Assembly (NCBI GenBank): GCA_947489085.1
Contig: CANLCJ010000026.1
Coordinates: 1 to 60,612 of the forward strand
Direction: 5' to 3'
Length of the DNA stretch: 60,612 nt
Source: an uncultured Flavobacteriaceae bacterium
Lineage (GTDB): Bacteria > Bacteroidota > Bacteroidia > Flavobacteriales > Flavobacteriaceae
The notes beneath the pieces are model-generated. The model was not told the DNA's origin. It ran no database searches and was given only the letters and a program-made list of their open reading frames with translations. The position numbers were made by a program, and so were the translations under genes. Position 1 is the stretch's first letter, and each line of letters begins with the position of its first letter. This document shows positions 26,954 to 36,475 of the stretch, piece after piece.

Positions 26954-28225
26954 TTATAGGTCGAAACCTATATCTTTACGATAGTACATCTTATCGAAGT
27001 TTAGTTTATCTATGCTTTGGTAAGATTTTTTTATGGCTTCTTGGTACGTGTCTCCATAAGAAGTTATAGCAATAACACGACCTCCAGAGGTTACTACTTT
27101 ACCGTCTTTTAGTTGCGCCCCAGCATGAAATGGAATAGAGTTTTCAATAGCTTCTATCCCTGTAATTTCTTTACCTTTTTCGTAAGCTTCTGGATATCCA
27201 CCAGAAACTAGCATAATTGTTGTAGCTGCGCGTTGATCTATTTCAATATCTATCTTATTTAAGGTACCATTTGCCATGGCTTGAAGCACCTCAACTAAAT
27301 CATTTTTAAGTCTAGGGAATACAACTTCTGTTTCTGGATCTCCCATTCTTACGTTGTATTCTATAACTTTTGGATCGTCTCCCACTTTTATTAAACCTAT
27401 AAAAATAAAGCCTACATAAGGCAAATTATCTTTTTTAAGCCCTTCTACAGTTGGCTTAACAATTCGAGTTTCTATTTTCTCTAGAAAGGCCTCTGTTGCA
27501 AATGGCACTGGGGATACAGCTCCCATTCCTCCTGTATTTAGTCCGGTATCACCCTCTCCAATACGTTTGTAATCTTTTGCAGTAGGTAATATTTTATAAT
27601 TTTCGCCGTCTGTTAATACAAAACAACTCAACTCAATACCGTCTAAAAATTCTTCTATTACTACTTTAGTGCTTGCATTTCCAAACTTAGCATCTACCAA
27701 CATGCTTTTAAGTTCTGCTTTCGCTTCGGCTATATCATTTAATATAACGACACCTTTACCCGCTGCTAAACCATCTGCTTTTAATACATAAGGTGCATTA
27801 AGTGTTTCCAAAAATGCATACCCCTGTTCTACGGTCTCTTTTGTAAAACTTTCGTAAGCTGCTGTTGGTATACTATGTCGGTATAAGAACTCTTTAGCGA
27901 ATTCTTTACTTCCTTCTAATGCTGCCGCCGCTTTTTGCGGCCCAATGATAGCTATATGTTTTATGGAGGCATCGGCTAAGAAAAAGTCGTGTATTCCATT
28001 TACTAAGGGATCTTCTGGCCCCACCACTACTAAGTCGATAGCATTTTCTAAAACCACGATTTTAATGGCTTCAAAATCGTTAACTCCAATATTTATATTT
28101 GTTGCTATTGCTGCTGTTCCAGAATTTCCTGGTGCGACATAAAGCTTTTCGCACTTAGAACTTTTTGCTATTTTCCAAGCAAATGTATGCTCTCTTCCTC
28201 CCGAACCTAGTATTAGAATATTCAT
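26954..28225 (-). CDS. purD: Phosphoribosylamine-glycine ligase
   Basis: PurD joins glycine to phosphoribosylamine with ATP in the second step of purine synthesis. The 423-residue protein has the N-domain start MNILILGSGGREHTFAWKIA, the ATP-grasp parts (YVLKADGLAAGKGVVI, about 147-162) and the signature YNVRMGDPETE (near 290), all at expected places. It stands as a single gene with its own -7 motif upstream, divergent from the CapK-like gene. No other pur gene is in the window. Confidence 0.97.
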   Translation of the reverse strand: MNILILGSGGREHTFAWKIAKSSKCEKLYVAPGNSGTAAIATNINIGVNDFEAIKIVVLENAIDLVVVGPEDPLVNGIHDFFLADASIKHIAIIGPQKAAAALEGSKEFAKEFLYRHSIPTAAYESFTKETVEQGYAFLETLNAPYVLKADGLAAGKGVVILNDIAEAKAELKSMLVDAKFGNASTKVVIEEFLDGIELSCFVLTDGENYKILPTAKDYKRIGEGDTGLNTGGMGAVSPVPFATEAFLEKIETRIVKPTVEGLKKDNLPYVGFIFIGLIKVGDDPKVIEYNVRMGDPETEVVFPRLKNDLVEVLQAMANGTLNKIDIEIDQRAATTIMLVSGGYPEAYEKGKEITGIEAIENSIPFHAGAQLKDGKVVTSGGRVIAITSYGDTYQEAIKKSYQSIDKLNFDKMYYRKDIGFDL

Positions 28226-28259
28226 GTATGTTATTTTAACGCTTTAATATAATAGGTGA

Positions 28260-28267
28260 CAAAAATA
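28260..28267 (-). promoter_or_regulatory. -7 element of purD (TATTTTTG)
   Basis: On the minus strand TATTTTTG matches TAnnTTTG, 34 bases before the purD ATG at 28225. No PurR-like palindrome was noticed beside it. Confidence 0.4.
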
Positions 28268-28326
28268 AAATTAATGCTCCGAATACACGAATATTTTTTA
28301 TTTACTTTACACTTTATCTTTTTCAA

Positions 28327-29643
28327 GTGAATTTATTTGATATTACTTTAAAATTAAATGGCTTTCCAATAGAGAAAGCCAAAAAAGATTTGTTAGAAAT
28401 ACAGAACTTATCTGAAAAAGAATACTTGGCGTATTTGGCTGCTAGAAAGCAAACTATTCTTCAACATCATCTGCAGCAAAACGGGTTTTATTCTAATTTT
28501 TTGAAGCAAAAAGGGAATGATGCTTCTAATTGGGAAACAATTCCAGTACTAACTAAAGCCGATTTGCAAATACCATTGCAAAATAGGCTATCTAACGGAT
28601 ATACAATTAAAAATTGCCATTCGCACAAAACGTCTGGTTCTTCTGGAAGACCACTTATTTTTGCTAAAAATAAATATGCGCATGCCATTACATGGGCTAA
28701 CTTTATGAACCGCTACAATTGGCATAATATTGATGTATCGACTTCTAAACAGGCTCGCTTTTACGGTATTCCCTTAAAAGGTTTAGCGCATTATAAAGAA
28801 CGACTTAAAGATGTTTTAAGTAATAGGTTTCGGTTTTCGGTTTTCGATTTGAGCGTTAAACAGTTTGAGTCTAACCTCCTTAAATTCGAATCTAAATCTT
28901 TTCAATATATAAACGGCTATACGAGTGCTATAGTTCAATTCGCAAAGTATTTGCAGTCTAAAAATATTATCTTAAAAACCATTTGCCCATCTTTAAAAGT
29001 GTGCATTGTTACTGCTGAAATGTTATTTGAAGAAGACAGATATTTACTAACAAAACAACTAGGCATTCCTGTTGTTAACGAATATGGTTCTGCAGAACTT
29101 GGCTTAATTGCATTTACAAATAGCGTTAATGAATGGGTAATTAATAGGGAAGATTTGCTTGTGGAAATATTGGACGACGATGGAAATGCTGTTCCCCCTG
29201 GTAAACAAGGACGTGTTGTTGTAACTGCGCTTTACAATTACGCGCATCCATTTATTCGTTACGATGTTGGAGATATTGGTACATTCGACGAAAGTAGCAC
29301 CATTAAAAAACCATTGTTGAAACAATTACTTGGCCGTACTAGCGATTTAGTTCTTTTACCAAGCGGGAAAAAAGCTGCTGGGTTGACGTTTTACTACGTT
29401 ACCAAAACAATTATTGAAAACGATGCTAATGTTAAAGAGTTTGTTATTGAGCAGTTGCGCTTGGACTACTTTAAAATACGTTATGTAAGTAGTAAGACGA
29501 TTTCTAAAGATAAGGTAATTGCAATTAAAAAAGCGGTTACAGCCTACCTTGAACCTAATTTGAATATTACACTGCAAAGAGTTGAAGTACTTGAGCGAAG
29601 TGCATCAGGTAAACTGAAACAATTTACTTCTTTTATTGGCTAA
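28327..29643 (+). CDS. CapK-like adenylate-forming enzyme (phenylacetate-CoA ligase family)
   Basis: The 438-residue protein starts at GTG 28327. It has the adenylate-forming motifs HKTSGSSGRPL (about 100-110), NEYGSAELGL (about 252-261) and the YDVGDIG segment before the C-terminal lid. CapK-type members occur in capsule and O-antigen loci and may activate an acid for attachment to a sugar or a lipid. It is on the opposite strand to the polysaccharide locus, and its last 11 bases overlap the end of the GT2 gene tail to tail. Substrate unknown. Confidence 0.78.
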   Translation: MNLFDITLKLNGFPIEKAKKDLLEIQNLSEKEYLAYLAARKQTILQHHLQQNGFYSNFLKQKGNDASNWETIPVLTKADLQIPLQNRLSNGYTIKNCHSHKTSGSSGRPLIFAKNKYAHAITWANFMNRYNWHNIDVSTSKQARFYGIPLKGLAHYKERLKDVLSNRFRFSVFDLSVKQFESNLLKFESKSFQYINGYTSAIVQFAKYLQSKNIILKTICPSLKVCIVTAEMLFEEDRYLLTKQLGIPVVNEYGSAELGLIAFTNSVNEWVINREDLLVEILDDDGNAVPPGKQGRVVVTALYNYAHPFIRYDVGDIGTFDESSTIKKPLLKQLLGRTSDLVLLPSGKKAAGLTFYYVTKTIIENDANVKEFVIEQLRLDYFKIRYVSSKTISKDKVIAIKKAVTAYLEPNLNITLQRVEVLERSASGKLKQFTSFIG

Positions 29644-30412
29644 CAGTTTGTTTGGATTTAACAAAAAAATACTCGTAAAGGAATACTAGCATAGCAACTA
29701 TCGACATGCGTGTTGAAAACCCCAAGCCTTGCTTGTAAACCTTATAATTGTATTTTAAAAGGTTGAGTTTATTCGAAGACATGGAGTCTTTTCTTAATCT
29801 ATAAATAGCCAAAGATTTTTCAATACCTAAGACTTGTGTACTGCTTTTTTCGACAGCTTTTAACCATAGCAACCAATCCTGTCTTTTTCTCAAATTTGGA
29901 GCATAAATCTTGCCGAGAGTTCTGGCGTTGTATATGCCTGTTAAATTACCTATGTAATTGCATTTAAGGAGTTTTTTATATGATAGTCTGGGTAAAGCCT
30001 TTACGGTTTTATGTGTTAGTTCTCCGTTTTCTAGCATTAAATCATAGCTGGAATAGCACACATCTGTATTTTGTGCTAACATAAAAGAGACTTGTGTTTC
30101 TAATTTTTCTGGTTTCCAGACATCATCAGCATCCAAAAAAGCGATATAGTCGCCTTTAGCTATTTTTATTGCGCTATTTCTAGCTGATGCAGCTCCTTTA
30201 TTTGCGCTATTTTTAAGGTATTGTATGTTGTTAGGTTCTCTTTTTATAAATGCGTTTACAACGTTCTCTGTGTTGTCTTTAGAATTGTCGTCTACAATAA
30301 TTAACTCCCAATTGCTATACGTTTGGGAAATAACGGAAGTAATAGTTTCTGCAATAAACTCTTGAGAGTTGTAGGCTGGTGTTATTACAGATACTAGAGG
30401 CTGTTTTTTCAT
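29633..30412 (-). CDS. Glycosyltransferase family 2
   Basis: The 259-residue protein has the GT-A start SVITPAYNSQEFIAETITSV, the DDNS donor loop (about 41-44) and the metal-binding FLDADDVW (about 92-99). It transfers one sugar from a nucleotide sugar to a lipid-linked glycan at the inner face of the membrane. No membrane helix is needed beyond a short hydrophobic C-terminal segment. It is the last gene of the minus-strand polysaccharide run, directly after the initiating transferase. Linkage and sugar unknown. Confidence 0.88.
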   Translation of the reverse strand: MKKQPLVSVITPAYNSQEFIAETITSVISQTYSNWELIIVDDNSKDNTENVVNAFIKREPNNIQYLKNSANKGAASARNSAIKIAKGDYIAFLDADDVWKPEKLETQVSFMLAQNTDVCYSSYDLMLENGELTHKTVKALPRLSYKKLLKCNYIGNLTGIYNARTLGKIYAPNLRKRQDWLLWLKAVEKSSTQVLGIEKSLAIYRLRKDSMSSNKLNLLKYNYKVYKQGLGFSTRMSIVAMLVFLYEYFFVKSKQTVSQ

Positions 30413-31768
30413 CTAGTACGCTTTCTTTTCGCCTTTTACAGCGTTTAAAAACGTTTGTACTACAATTTTAATATCTAATAAGAGTGACCAATTTTCAATA
30501 TAAAAGATGTCATATTTTACGCGATTTATAATGTCTTTATCTGTTTCTATCTCTCCTCTAAAACCACTTACTTGAGCAAGCCCCGTAATACCTGGTTTAA
30601 CAAAATGCCTTACCATAAATTTATCAACCTTACGTGCATAGATATTAGTGTGGCTTACCATGTGCGGTCGGGGTCCAACAACAGACATGTCTCCAAACAA
30701 AACATTAAAAAATTGTGGAAGCTCGTCTATACTTGTTTTTCTTATAAAAGCACCAACCTTTGTTATTCTGCTGTCTCCTTTTGTTGCTTGATGTAAGTGT
30801 GCATTAGGATTTGGCATCATGGATCTAAACTTAAAACAGTCAAATTCCTTATAATTAAAGCCGTTCCTTGACTGCTTAAAAAAAATAGGACCCTTTGATT
30901 CCATTCTAATTAAAATAGCTAGAATAGGAGTTAACCAGGATAAAACGAATATTATTATAAATAATGAAAATAAAATATCAAACAAACGTTTTACTATCTT
31001 ATTTAATCGCTCTTGCAATGGTATATTTCTCAAAGACAAAATAGGTATGTAGTCGTAGTATTCGTATTTGAGTTTTTTAGAAAAAATTTCCTTATTATCT
31101 GGTATAAACTTTAGCTCTCTTAAATTGTTATCTGCAAAATCGATCAAATGGTTAGTTTGTTTATTTGATAATTCTGCTATGGAAAAAAATATTTCATCAA
31201 TATCATTCTTTATTATATAATTGAAACACTCTTTCAATGAAAAGTCTTTATCCTTTACACTAAATTGCTTTTCAAACTTATATCCAAAATCCAATCTAGT
31301 ATTAAATGTATTTATAAGCTGTCTTGTTTTTTCATTTTTACCAATTACAATTACCCTTCTTGTATTGCCACCTAATACACTTCTATATTTATTTAACAAG
31401 AAATAAATGAGGAATTTTAAAAACGTTAAAAGTAAGAACACTAATACTAAGTAATTAGCTAAATTTAATCTACTTAGGTGGGGTTGTTTAAAGAATCCTA
31501 TAAATGCATATAGAGCAACAGCAAATAGTATACCTTGCTTTAATAAGAGTGTAATTATTTGAACAATCCTAGTGTTACGTTGTACTTCATAAAATTGATT
31601 ATAAAAAGCTATAATGAACCATGAAAAGGATATGTAAAAAAAGAACAAAAATAGATCTGAAAGATTTATTCGAAACAAAAAGGCAGAACCTATTATAACT
31701 ATCAAATCAAAAATATATGATATGGGTTTTATAAACCCAGAATACCTACCTTGCTTAAACGCCTTCAA
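30413..31768 (-). CDS. Undecaprenyl-phosphate sugar-1-phosphate transferase (initiating enzyme)
   Basis: The enzyme starts the repeat unit by putting a sugar phosphate on undecaprenyl phosphate. The 451-residue form has four N-terminal membrane helices (about 10-115), a CoA-binding-like middle domain (VIVIGKNEKTRQL) and the C-terminal catalytic domain with KGPIFFKQSRNG, FKFRSMM and DELPQFFNVLFGDMSVVGPRP up to the conserved PGITGLAQVSG. The long form is usual for WcaJ/WbaP-like enzymes, most often glucose or galactose. It is the only initiating enzyme seen here, so it probably defines the first sugar of the glycan. Confidence 0.92.
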   Translation of the reverse strand: MKAFKQGRYSGFIKPISYIFDLIVIIGSAFLFRINLSDLFLFFFYISFSWFIIAFYNQFYEVQRNTRIVQIITLLLKQGILFAVALYAFIGFFKQPHLSRLNLANYLVLVFLLLTFLKFLIYFLLNKYRSVLGGNTRRVIVIGKNEKTRQLINTFNTRLDFGYKFEKQFSVKDKDFSLKECFNYIIKNDIDEIFFSIAELSNKQTNHLIDFADNNLRELKFIPDNKEIFSKKLKYEYYDYIPILSLRNIPLQERLNKIVKRLFDILFSLFIIIFVLSWLTPILAILIRMESKGPIFFKQSRNGFNYKEFDCFKFRSMMPNPNAHLHQATKGDSRITKVGAFIRKTSIDELPQFFNVLFGDMSVVGPRPHMVSHTNIYARKVDKFMVRHFVKPGITGLAQVSGFRGEIETDKDIINRVKYDIFYIENWSLLLDIKIVVQTFLNAVKGEKKAY

Positions 31769-31769
31769 T

Positions 31770-32768
31770 TTACCTTTTTATGTGTTTTTCAAAATTCTTA
31801 TGCTCACTAGCGTACAACTCGTCCTCAGAAAGCCCCTTAAAATAATCAAAAGTAATTTTCATCCCCTCTGATCTGTCAACTTTGGGCTGCCAATTTAATG
31901 TTTTTTTCGCTAAAGATATATCTGGTTGTCTTTGTAATGGATCATTTACTGGTAAATCTTTATATATAATTTTTTGGTCTGTTCCTGTAAGCTTGATAAT
32001 CTCTTGAGCAAAATCTTTTATTGTTATTTCATTTGGGTTTCCAATATTAACAGGATAAATATAGTCGCTTAATAGCAACTTATATATACCTTCAACTTGA
32101 TCGTCTACGTAGCAAAATGATCTTGTTTGTGAACCGTCTCCGAAAACAGTCAAATCTTCTCCTCTTAAAGCTTGCCCCATAAAGGCTGGAATAACTCTGC
32201 CATCGTTTAAACGCATTCTGGGTCCATAGGTATTAAAGATGCGTACTATTCGCGTTTCAACGCCATGAAATCTATGATAAGCCATGGTTATGGATTCCTG
32301 GAAACGTTTGGCCTCGTCGTAAACCCCTCTTGGCCCTATGGTGTTTACATTGCCATAATAATCTTCTGTTTGGGGGTGTACTAAGGGATCTCCATAGATT
32401 TCTGAAGTCGATGCTATTAATATTCTTGCTTTTTTAGCTTTTGCCAAACCTAACAAGTTGTGTGTTCCCAATGAACCTACTTTTAGCGTTTGTATGGGGA
32501 TTTTCAAATAATCTATTGGGCTTGCTGGCGATGCAAAATGCAAAATATAATCTAAACTGCCTTCAATATTTATATATTCTGTGATATCGTGGTTAATGAA
32601 TTCAAAACATTCACTTCCGTTTAAATGCTTAATGTTTTTTTGATCTCCAGTAATGAAATTATCCATGCCAATGACATGATATCCTTCATTTATGAATTTA
32701 TCGCATAGATGGGATCCTAAAAAACCTGCTGCTCCTGTTATTAGAATTTTACCTTTTCCAAATTTCAT
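31770..32768 (-). CDS. UDP-glucuronate decarboxylase (UDP-xylose synthase)
   Basis: The 332-residue short-chain dehydrogenase has the NAD loop [22 protein letters not shown], the catalytic Tyr-Lys pair in [10 protein letters not shown] and FNTYGPRM, all signatures of UXS. It turns UDP-glucuronate into UDP-xylose, or stops at the 4-keto pentose. No UDP-glucose dehydrogenase is in the window, so UDP-glucuronate must come from elsewhere. Its start overlaps the end of the GT4 gene by 20 bp. Confidence 0.87.
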   Translation of the reverse strand: MKFGKGKILITGAAGFLGSHLCDKFINEGYHVIGMDNFITGDQKNIKHLNGSECFEFINHDITEYINIEGSLDYILHFASPASPIDYLKIPIQTLKVGSLGTHNLLGLAKAKKARILIASTSEIYGDPLVHPQTEDYYGNVNTIGPRGVYDEAKRFQESITMAYHRFHGVETRIVRIFNTYGPRMRLNDGRVIPAFMGQALRGEDLTVFGDGSQTRSFCYVDDQVEGIYKLLLSDYIYPVNIGNPNEITIKDFAQEIIKLTGTDQKIIYKDLPVNDPLQRQPDISLAKKTLNWQPKVDRSEGMKITFDYFKGLSEDELYASEHKNFEKHIKR

Positions 32769-33861
32769 ATAAATTCTCTATTTCGGTTTTAAATTCTCTT
32801 TCAAAACGCTCTCTACTAAATTTTTCAGCATTTTCCCTCACTTGTTGTGGGTGAAAAACCATTTTATCAATCTTATTAACCCCTTTAATAATAGCATCTA
32901 CTGTTTGTTCATAGAAAAAAGTTCCGCTAACTTTATCTTCAACAGTTTCTAAAGCTCCTCCTCTACCGTAAGCCAAAACGGGGGTTCCACATGCTTGAGC
33001 TTCTACGGGAACAATTCCGAAATCTTCCTCCGCTACAAATACAAAAGCTTTAGCTTTTTGCATGTATTCTAGCATATTTGCAAAATCAAGATGTCCTAAT
33101 AACTTAGTGTTTTCTGATCTAAACGCTTCTATTTTTTCTCTATCAGGACCATCTCCGATAACTAAGAGTTTCTTCTCTGGCATTTTAGAAAAGGCTTTCA
33201 CTATTAAATCAATTTTTTTATAAGGCACAAATCGAGATACTGTTATATAATAATCCTTCTTTTTTTCTTCTAAAGCAAAACTATCGATATCCACAGGGGG
33301 ATAAATAACTTCAGATTCTCTTCTGTAGATCTTTTTAACTCTTTTAGCTATATAATTGGAGTTTGTTATAATATGATCTACTCTGTTGGTACTGACAACA
33401 TCCCATAATCTTATCTTACTTAGCACTTTTCTTGCATACCATAACTTGAGACCTTTTAGATTAGATTCTCTAATGTACTGGTGGTACAAGTCCCATGCAT
33501 ACCGCATAGGAGAATGAATGTATGAAATATGTAATTGGTTAGAATTTGTTACAACTCCTTTTGCCACAGATGCTGAAGAAGATACAATTAAATCGTAATC
33601 GCTTAAATCGAATTGTTCTATTGCTAAAGGAAATAATTGCAAAAATTTTCTGTGATTAGATTTTGATGTTGGTAGTTTTTGAATGAAGCTTGTTTTAACT
33701 TCATTATTCTTACCTACAAAAATATAGTTCCTATCACTATCATTGAGGTTGTCTATTAGCGCAAAGTGATCAAAGTCATCCCATATATTATTAATAGACC
33801 TGATAACTTTCTCTGCTCCTCCATTTACATAATACCAATCATGGATTAAAGCTTTTTTCAT
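32749..33861 (-). CDS. Glycosyltransferase family 4
   Basis: The 370-residue GT-B enzyme has [17 protein letters not shown] at the N-terminus (acceptor side) and the GT4 donor region: [29 protein letters not shown] and [20 protein letters not shown] with the E-x7-E pair. It probably adds mannose- or xylose-like sugars by a retaining reaction. The ends overlap both neighbours (20 and 23 bp), a sign of tight translational coupling. Confidence 0.88.
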   Translation of the reverse strand: MKKALIHDWYYVNGGAEKVIRSINNIWDDFDHFALIDNLNDSDRNYIFVGKNNEVKTSFIQKLPTSKSNHRKFLQLFPLAIEQFDLSDYDLIVSSSASVAKGVVTNSNQLHISYIHSPMRYAWDLYHQYIRESNLKGLKLWYARKVLSKIRLWDVVSTNRVDHIITNSNYIAKRVKKIYRRESEVIYPPVDIDSFALEEKKKDYYITVSRFVPYKKIDLIVKAFSKMPEKKLLVIGDGPDREKIEAFRSENTKLLGHLDFANMLEYMQKAKAFVFVAEEDFGIVPVEAQACGTPVLAYGRGGALETVEDKVSGTFFYEQTVDAIIKGVNKIDKMVFHPQQVRENAEKFSRERFEREFKTEIENLYEIWKR

Positions 33862-35101
33862 TTTGAGTAATATGGTTTAAAAAATAAAGAAGTAAAAAAA
33901 CAAATAAAAAAGTAAAAAATGGGTACAATCCGCCTCCCCTAATTAAACTAAATATTGGTAAAGATATATTAATTAGTATTACATGGATTAAAATGAGTTT
34001 AAAAAAAATAGATGATTTAGATTTTTCATAAATTCTTCGGAAAATTAAACCATATAAAAACGAAAATATTAATGAAAACCAACCAAAGTCAACATAAAGA
34101 CCTCCAAAGAACGTAATATAAACATAGTCTCTAGGATGGTAATCACTTGTGTTTGTTAAATCAGATTTTGTTAATCCTAACCTGTTAGTAAGTTTCAATA
34201 TTGGATAAAAGGTATATTTTCCTTTTGCCCTTGGCAATTTTTCATTTCTGATTATATAATCCAATTCAAATATACCGTGTACTATATATTGCCCTATGTG
34301 CGCTAATGAGAAATATATTCTACTATTTAAAGAATCGTCTTTCGAATCGAAATGGTCTAATTTGAAATCTTCTTTCAATGGCACAAAATCATTATATCTA
34401 GAACTAGTTAACTCTTCTTTCCATTCCGAAGTAGAATGAATAGTCTGTAACCTGTCTTTAACTACATAATAAGACATTGAAAACAAAAATAATAACCCTA
34501 ATGTCATTTTTAAAACAAATCCAAACGAAAATAATGAATTCCATTTTCTAGAAACAAAGAAAGAAATAGTTATAACTAAAAAAAGAATAAAGTAGTGCTT
34601 TCTTGTTCCTAATAAAATACTTTCAAAAATTGTTAATAATACGAGTAGAATCGAAAAAATTAAATGAATCCTGTTTTTAGATTTTAAAATAATAACAATA
34701 ATAATTGGAGCGAAATAAACACTTCTTAAAATACCTAAAATAGATAAAATGATAGGAGCATTATTTCTGTAATTTGTCAAATTTATTCTGTTTACTAAAA
34801 AATTATTTGAGAAAGAGCACTCCCTAAAATAGAATAAATCTAAATATCTAGATATGAAACCAATAAAAGCAACTAAAACAAAAACGAAAAAAATGTGTTT
34901 TTGATTCGTCTTCGAGGTAGTGATTATTTGTTTATTGTCAACCAAAAAATAACCAAAAATTATAGACGAAAAGCTTGCTAGTAAAAACCATAAAGCATTA
35001 GCACTAATAGATTTCGATATATTAATAGGAAGTACCACAAAAGTAATAATCCATATAAAAACACCTAATGATATGCTTCCAATAAAATACTTATGTTTCA
35101 A
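33839..35101 (-). CDS. wzy: Wzy-like O-antigen polymerase (first copy)
   Basis: The 420-residue protein has about 11-12 membrane helices and a large periplasmic loop (about 230-310). Near its end comes YITFFGGLYVDFGWFSLIFS, a motif shared with the second copy at 38745 (YTTFFGPFYIDFG). Proteins of this type join lipid-linked repeat units at the outer face of the inner membrane. It starts at TTG in a TTGA overlap with the flippase stop. Low sequence conservation makes polymerase calls less certain than those for enzymes. Confidence 0.68.
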   Translation of the reverse strand: MKHKYFIGSISLGVFIWIITFVVLPINISKSISANALWFLLASFSSIIFGYFLVDNKQIITTSKTNQKHIFFVFVLVAFIGFISRYLDLFYFRECSFSNNFLVNRINLTNYRNNAPIILSILGILRSVYFAPIIIVIILKSKNRIHLIFSILLVLLTIFESILLGTRKHYFILFLVITISFFVSRKWNSLFSFGFVLKMTLGLLFLFSMSYYVVKDRLQTIHSTSEWKEELTSSRYNDFVPLKEDFKLDHFDSKDDSLNSRIYFSLAHIGQYIVHGIFELDYIIRNEKLPRAKGKYTFYPILKLTNRLGLTKSDLTNTSDYHPRDYVYITFFGGLYVDFGWFSLIFSFLYGLIFRRIYEKSKSSIFFKLILIHVILINISLPIFSLIRGGGLYPFFTFLFVFLLLYFLNHITQNEKSFNP

Positions 35102-36360
35102 TTGACTAAATATTTAACTAAAGTTATAAAAAATATAGAAGACAGAATAAGAAAACTTTTCTTAAAAAAAATACCTTTCTGGTAAAGAACAAATATTTGA
35201 AAAATGTTGGATACATATATAAAAGAAAAATGTATTGCCAAGTAACTAAATAACGTAAGTTTAGTCTTAAAAATAAATAAGCAGGATAAGAATGTAAGAA
35301 TTATCAATAAAAATAAAGGTGTTATTTTTTTTGCCAAAGATTCTCTATCAATTATGTTAGAGAATAGAGCGCTTGCAATCCAGAAAATAACTTGTGCTGA
35401 TAAAACAAAATAGATATATTTATAATGCTCTATTGTGTCTCTATAAAAGCTAGAAAAATGAGGTGCTACTTCTTGAGACACAATAAATGACAACATTGAT
35501 ATTATAAACAAAAACACATAGAAAAGTGCAAAATACTTATCTAACGTCTTAGGATCCAACGTATAGATGTCCTTGAAAAATGCAATACTTATAACTTGGT
35601 AAATCATCACAACCAACGCTGCTAATCTAAAATAGAAAGAATAAATACCTACCAACTCAAAATCTTTAAAGAAAAATTCTACAATAACTCTACCTGAAAC
35701 AGTTATCACAAAGATTAATATAGTTGAAAACAGCAAATGATAACTAAATTTTATAATTTTGATATACTTAAATATAATGTTCTTATTAAATTTAAGCACT
35801 TTGAAAAATGCGTAACCAACATAAAAAAATGAGTAAAATTTTACAAAAAAATTGATGTTATCTAAAGTTTTACTGGTAAAACCTAAATACGCAGTAATGA
35901 TAAATACAATAAGTAGTATATATATACCTGAATCAAAAAAAACAGCTCTTGTAATTTTATCGTTTGTTTTCAGCTGAGTTGAAATAAAAACCTGATTTGA
36001 AATAATATATGCCATATTTAAAGCCATATAATATTCCATAGAAAACCCTACTGAATAATAACAAATTTGAATTAGGCCGAAAAATACTAATAACCATATA
36101 TAGTGAAGTTCGAATCCTTCTAATATCGATATTTCCTTTTTTTTCAATTTATAAAAAGGATAGGAGCCGGGAACACCTAGGTTAAGGGACGTATTTAATA
36201 TCATTCCCAAACCAGCCAGTGCATATTCTAATACTCCAAAATCATCTTTAGATAAAATTTCAGCAGCCAATAAAGGCGTTAGAAATACGACGCCTTTACA
36301 GAAAATAAAGGAAATGAAAAACCAGAATTTATCTTTAACCAAACCTACGATATCATTCAT
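35098..36360 (-). CDS. wzx: Wzx-like oligosaccharide flippase
   Basis: ATG 36360 is preferred over a GTG six codons upstream. The 420-residue protein has about 12 membrane helices, the start KDKFWFFISFIFCKGVVFLT and an early Asp (SKDDFGVLEYALAGLG) typical of the Wzx/polysaccharide transporter family. It would turn the finished lipid-linked repeat unit to the periplasmic face. Its stop overlaps the start of the adjoining Wzy gene. It is the only flippase inside the locus; another lies at 10331. Confidence 0.8.
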   Translation of the reverse strand: MNDIVGLVKDKFWFFISFIFCKGVVFLTPLLAAEILSKDDFGVLEYALAGLGMILNTSLNLGVPGSYPFYKLKKKEISILEGFELHYIWLLVFFGLIQICYYSVGFSMEYYMALNMAYIISNQVFISTQLKTNDKITRAVFFDSGIYILLIVFIITAYLGFTSKTLDNINFFVKFYSFFYVGYAFFKVLKFNKNIIFKYIKIIKFSYHLLFSTILIFVITVSGRVIVEFFFKDFELVGIYSFYFRLAALVVMIYQVISIAFFKDIYTLDPKTLDKYFALFYVFLFIISMLSFIVSQEVAPHFSSFYRDTIEHYKYIYFVLSAQVIFWIASALFSNIIDRESLAKKITPLFLLIILTFLSCLFIFKTKLTLFSYLAIHFSFIYVSNIFQIFVLYQKGIFFKKSFLILSSIFFITLVKYLVN

Positions 36361-36475
36361 TTTCTCAATAATTCTCACCTAACTTTTTTGTGAATTCCTT
36401 AACCTATGCTATTCTATTAAAAGGACACCTAAATAAAACTCATCTACAGATTTTAATGATATAATAAATAAGAAC

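Noticed and set aside
28327-29643. CapK-like gene as a true phenylacetate-CoA ligase working with the PaaE-like reductase at 22949
   Set aside because: No other phenylacetate genes are present and the two genes are 4 kb apart; the polysaccharide neighbourhood fits a CapK role better.
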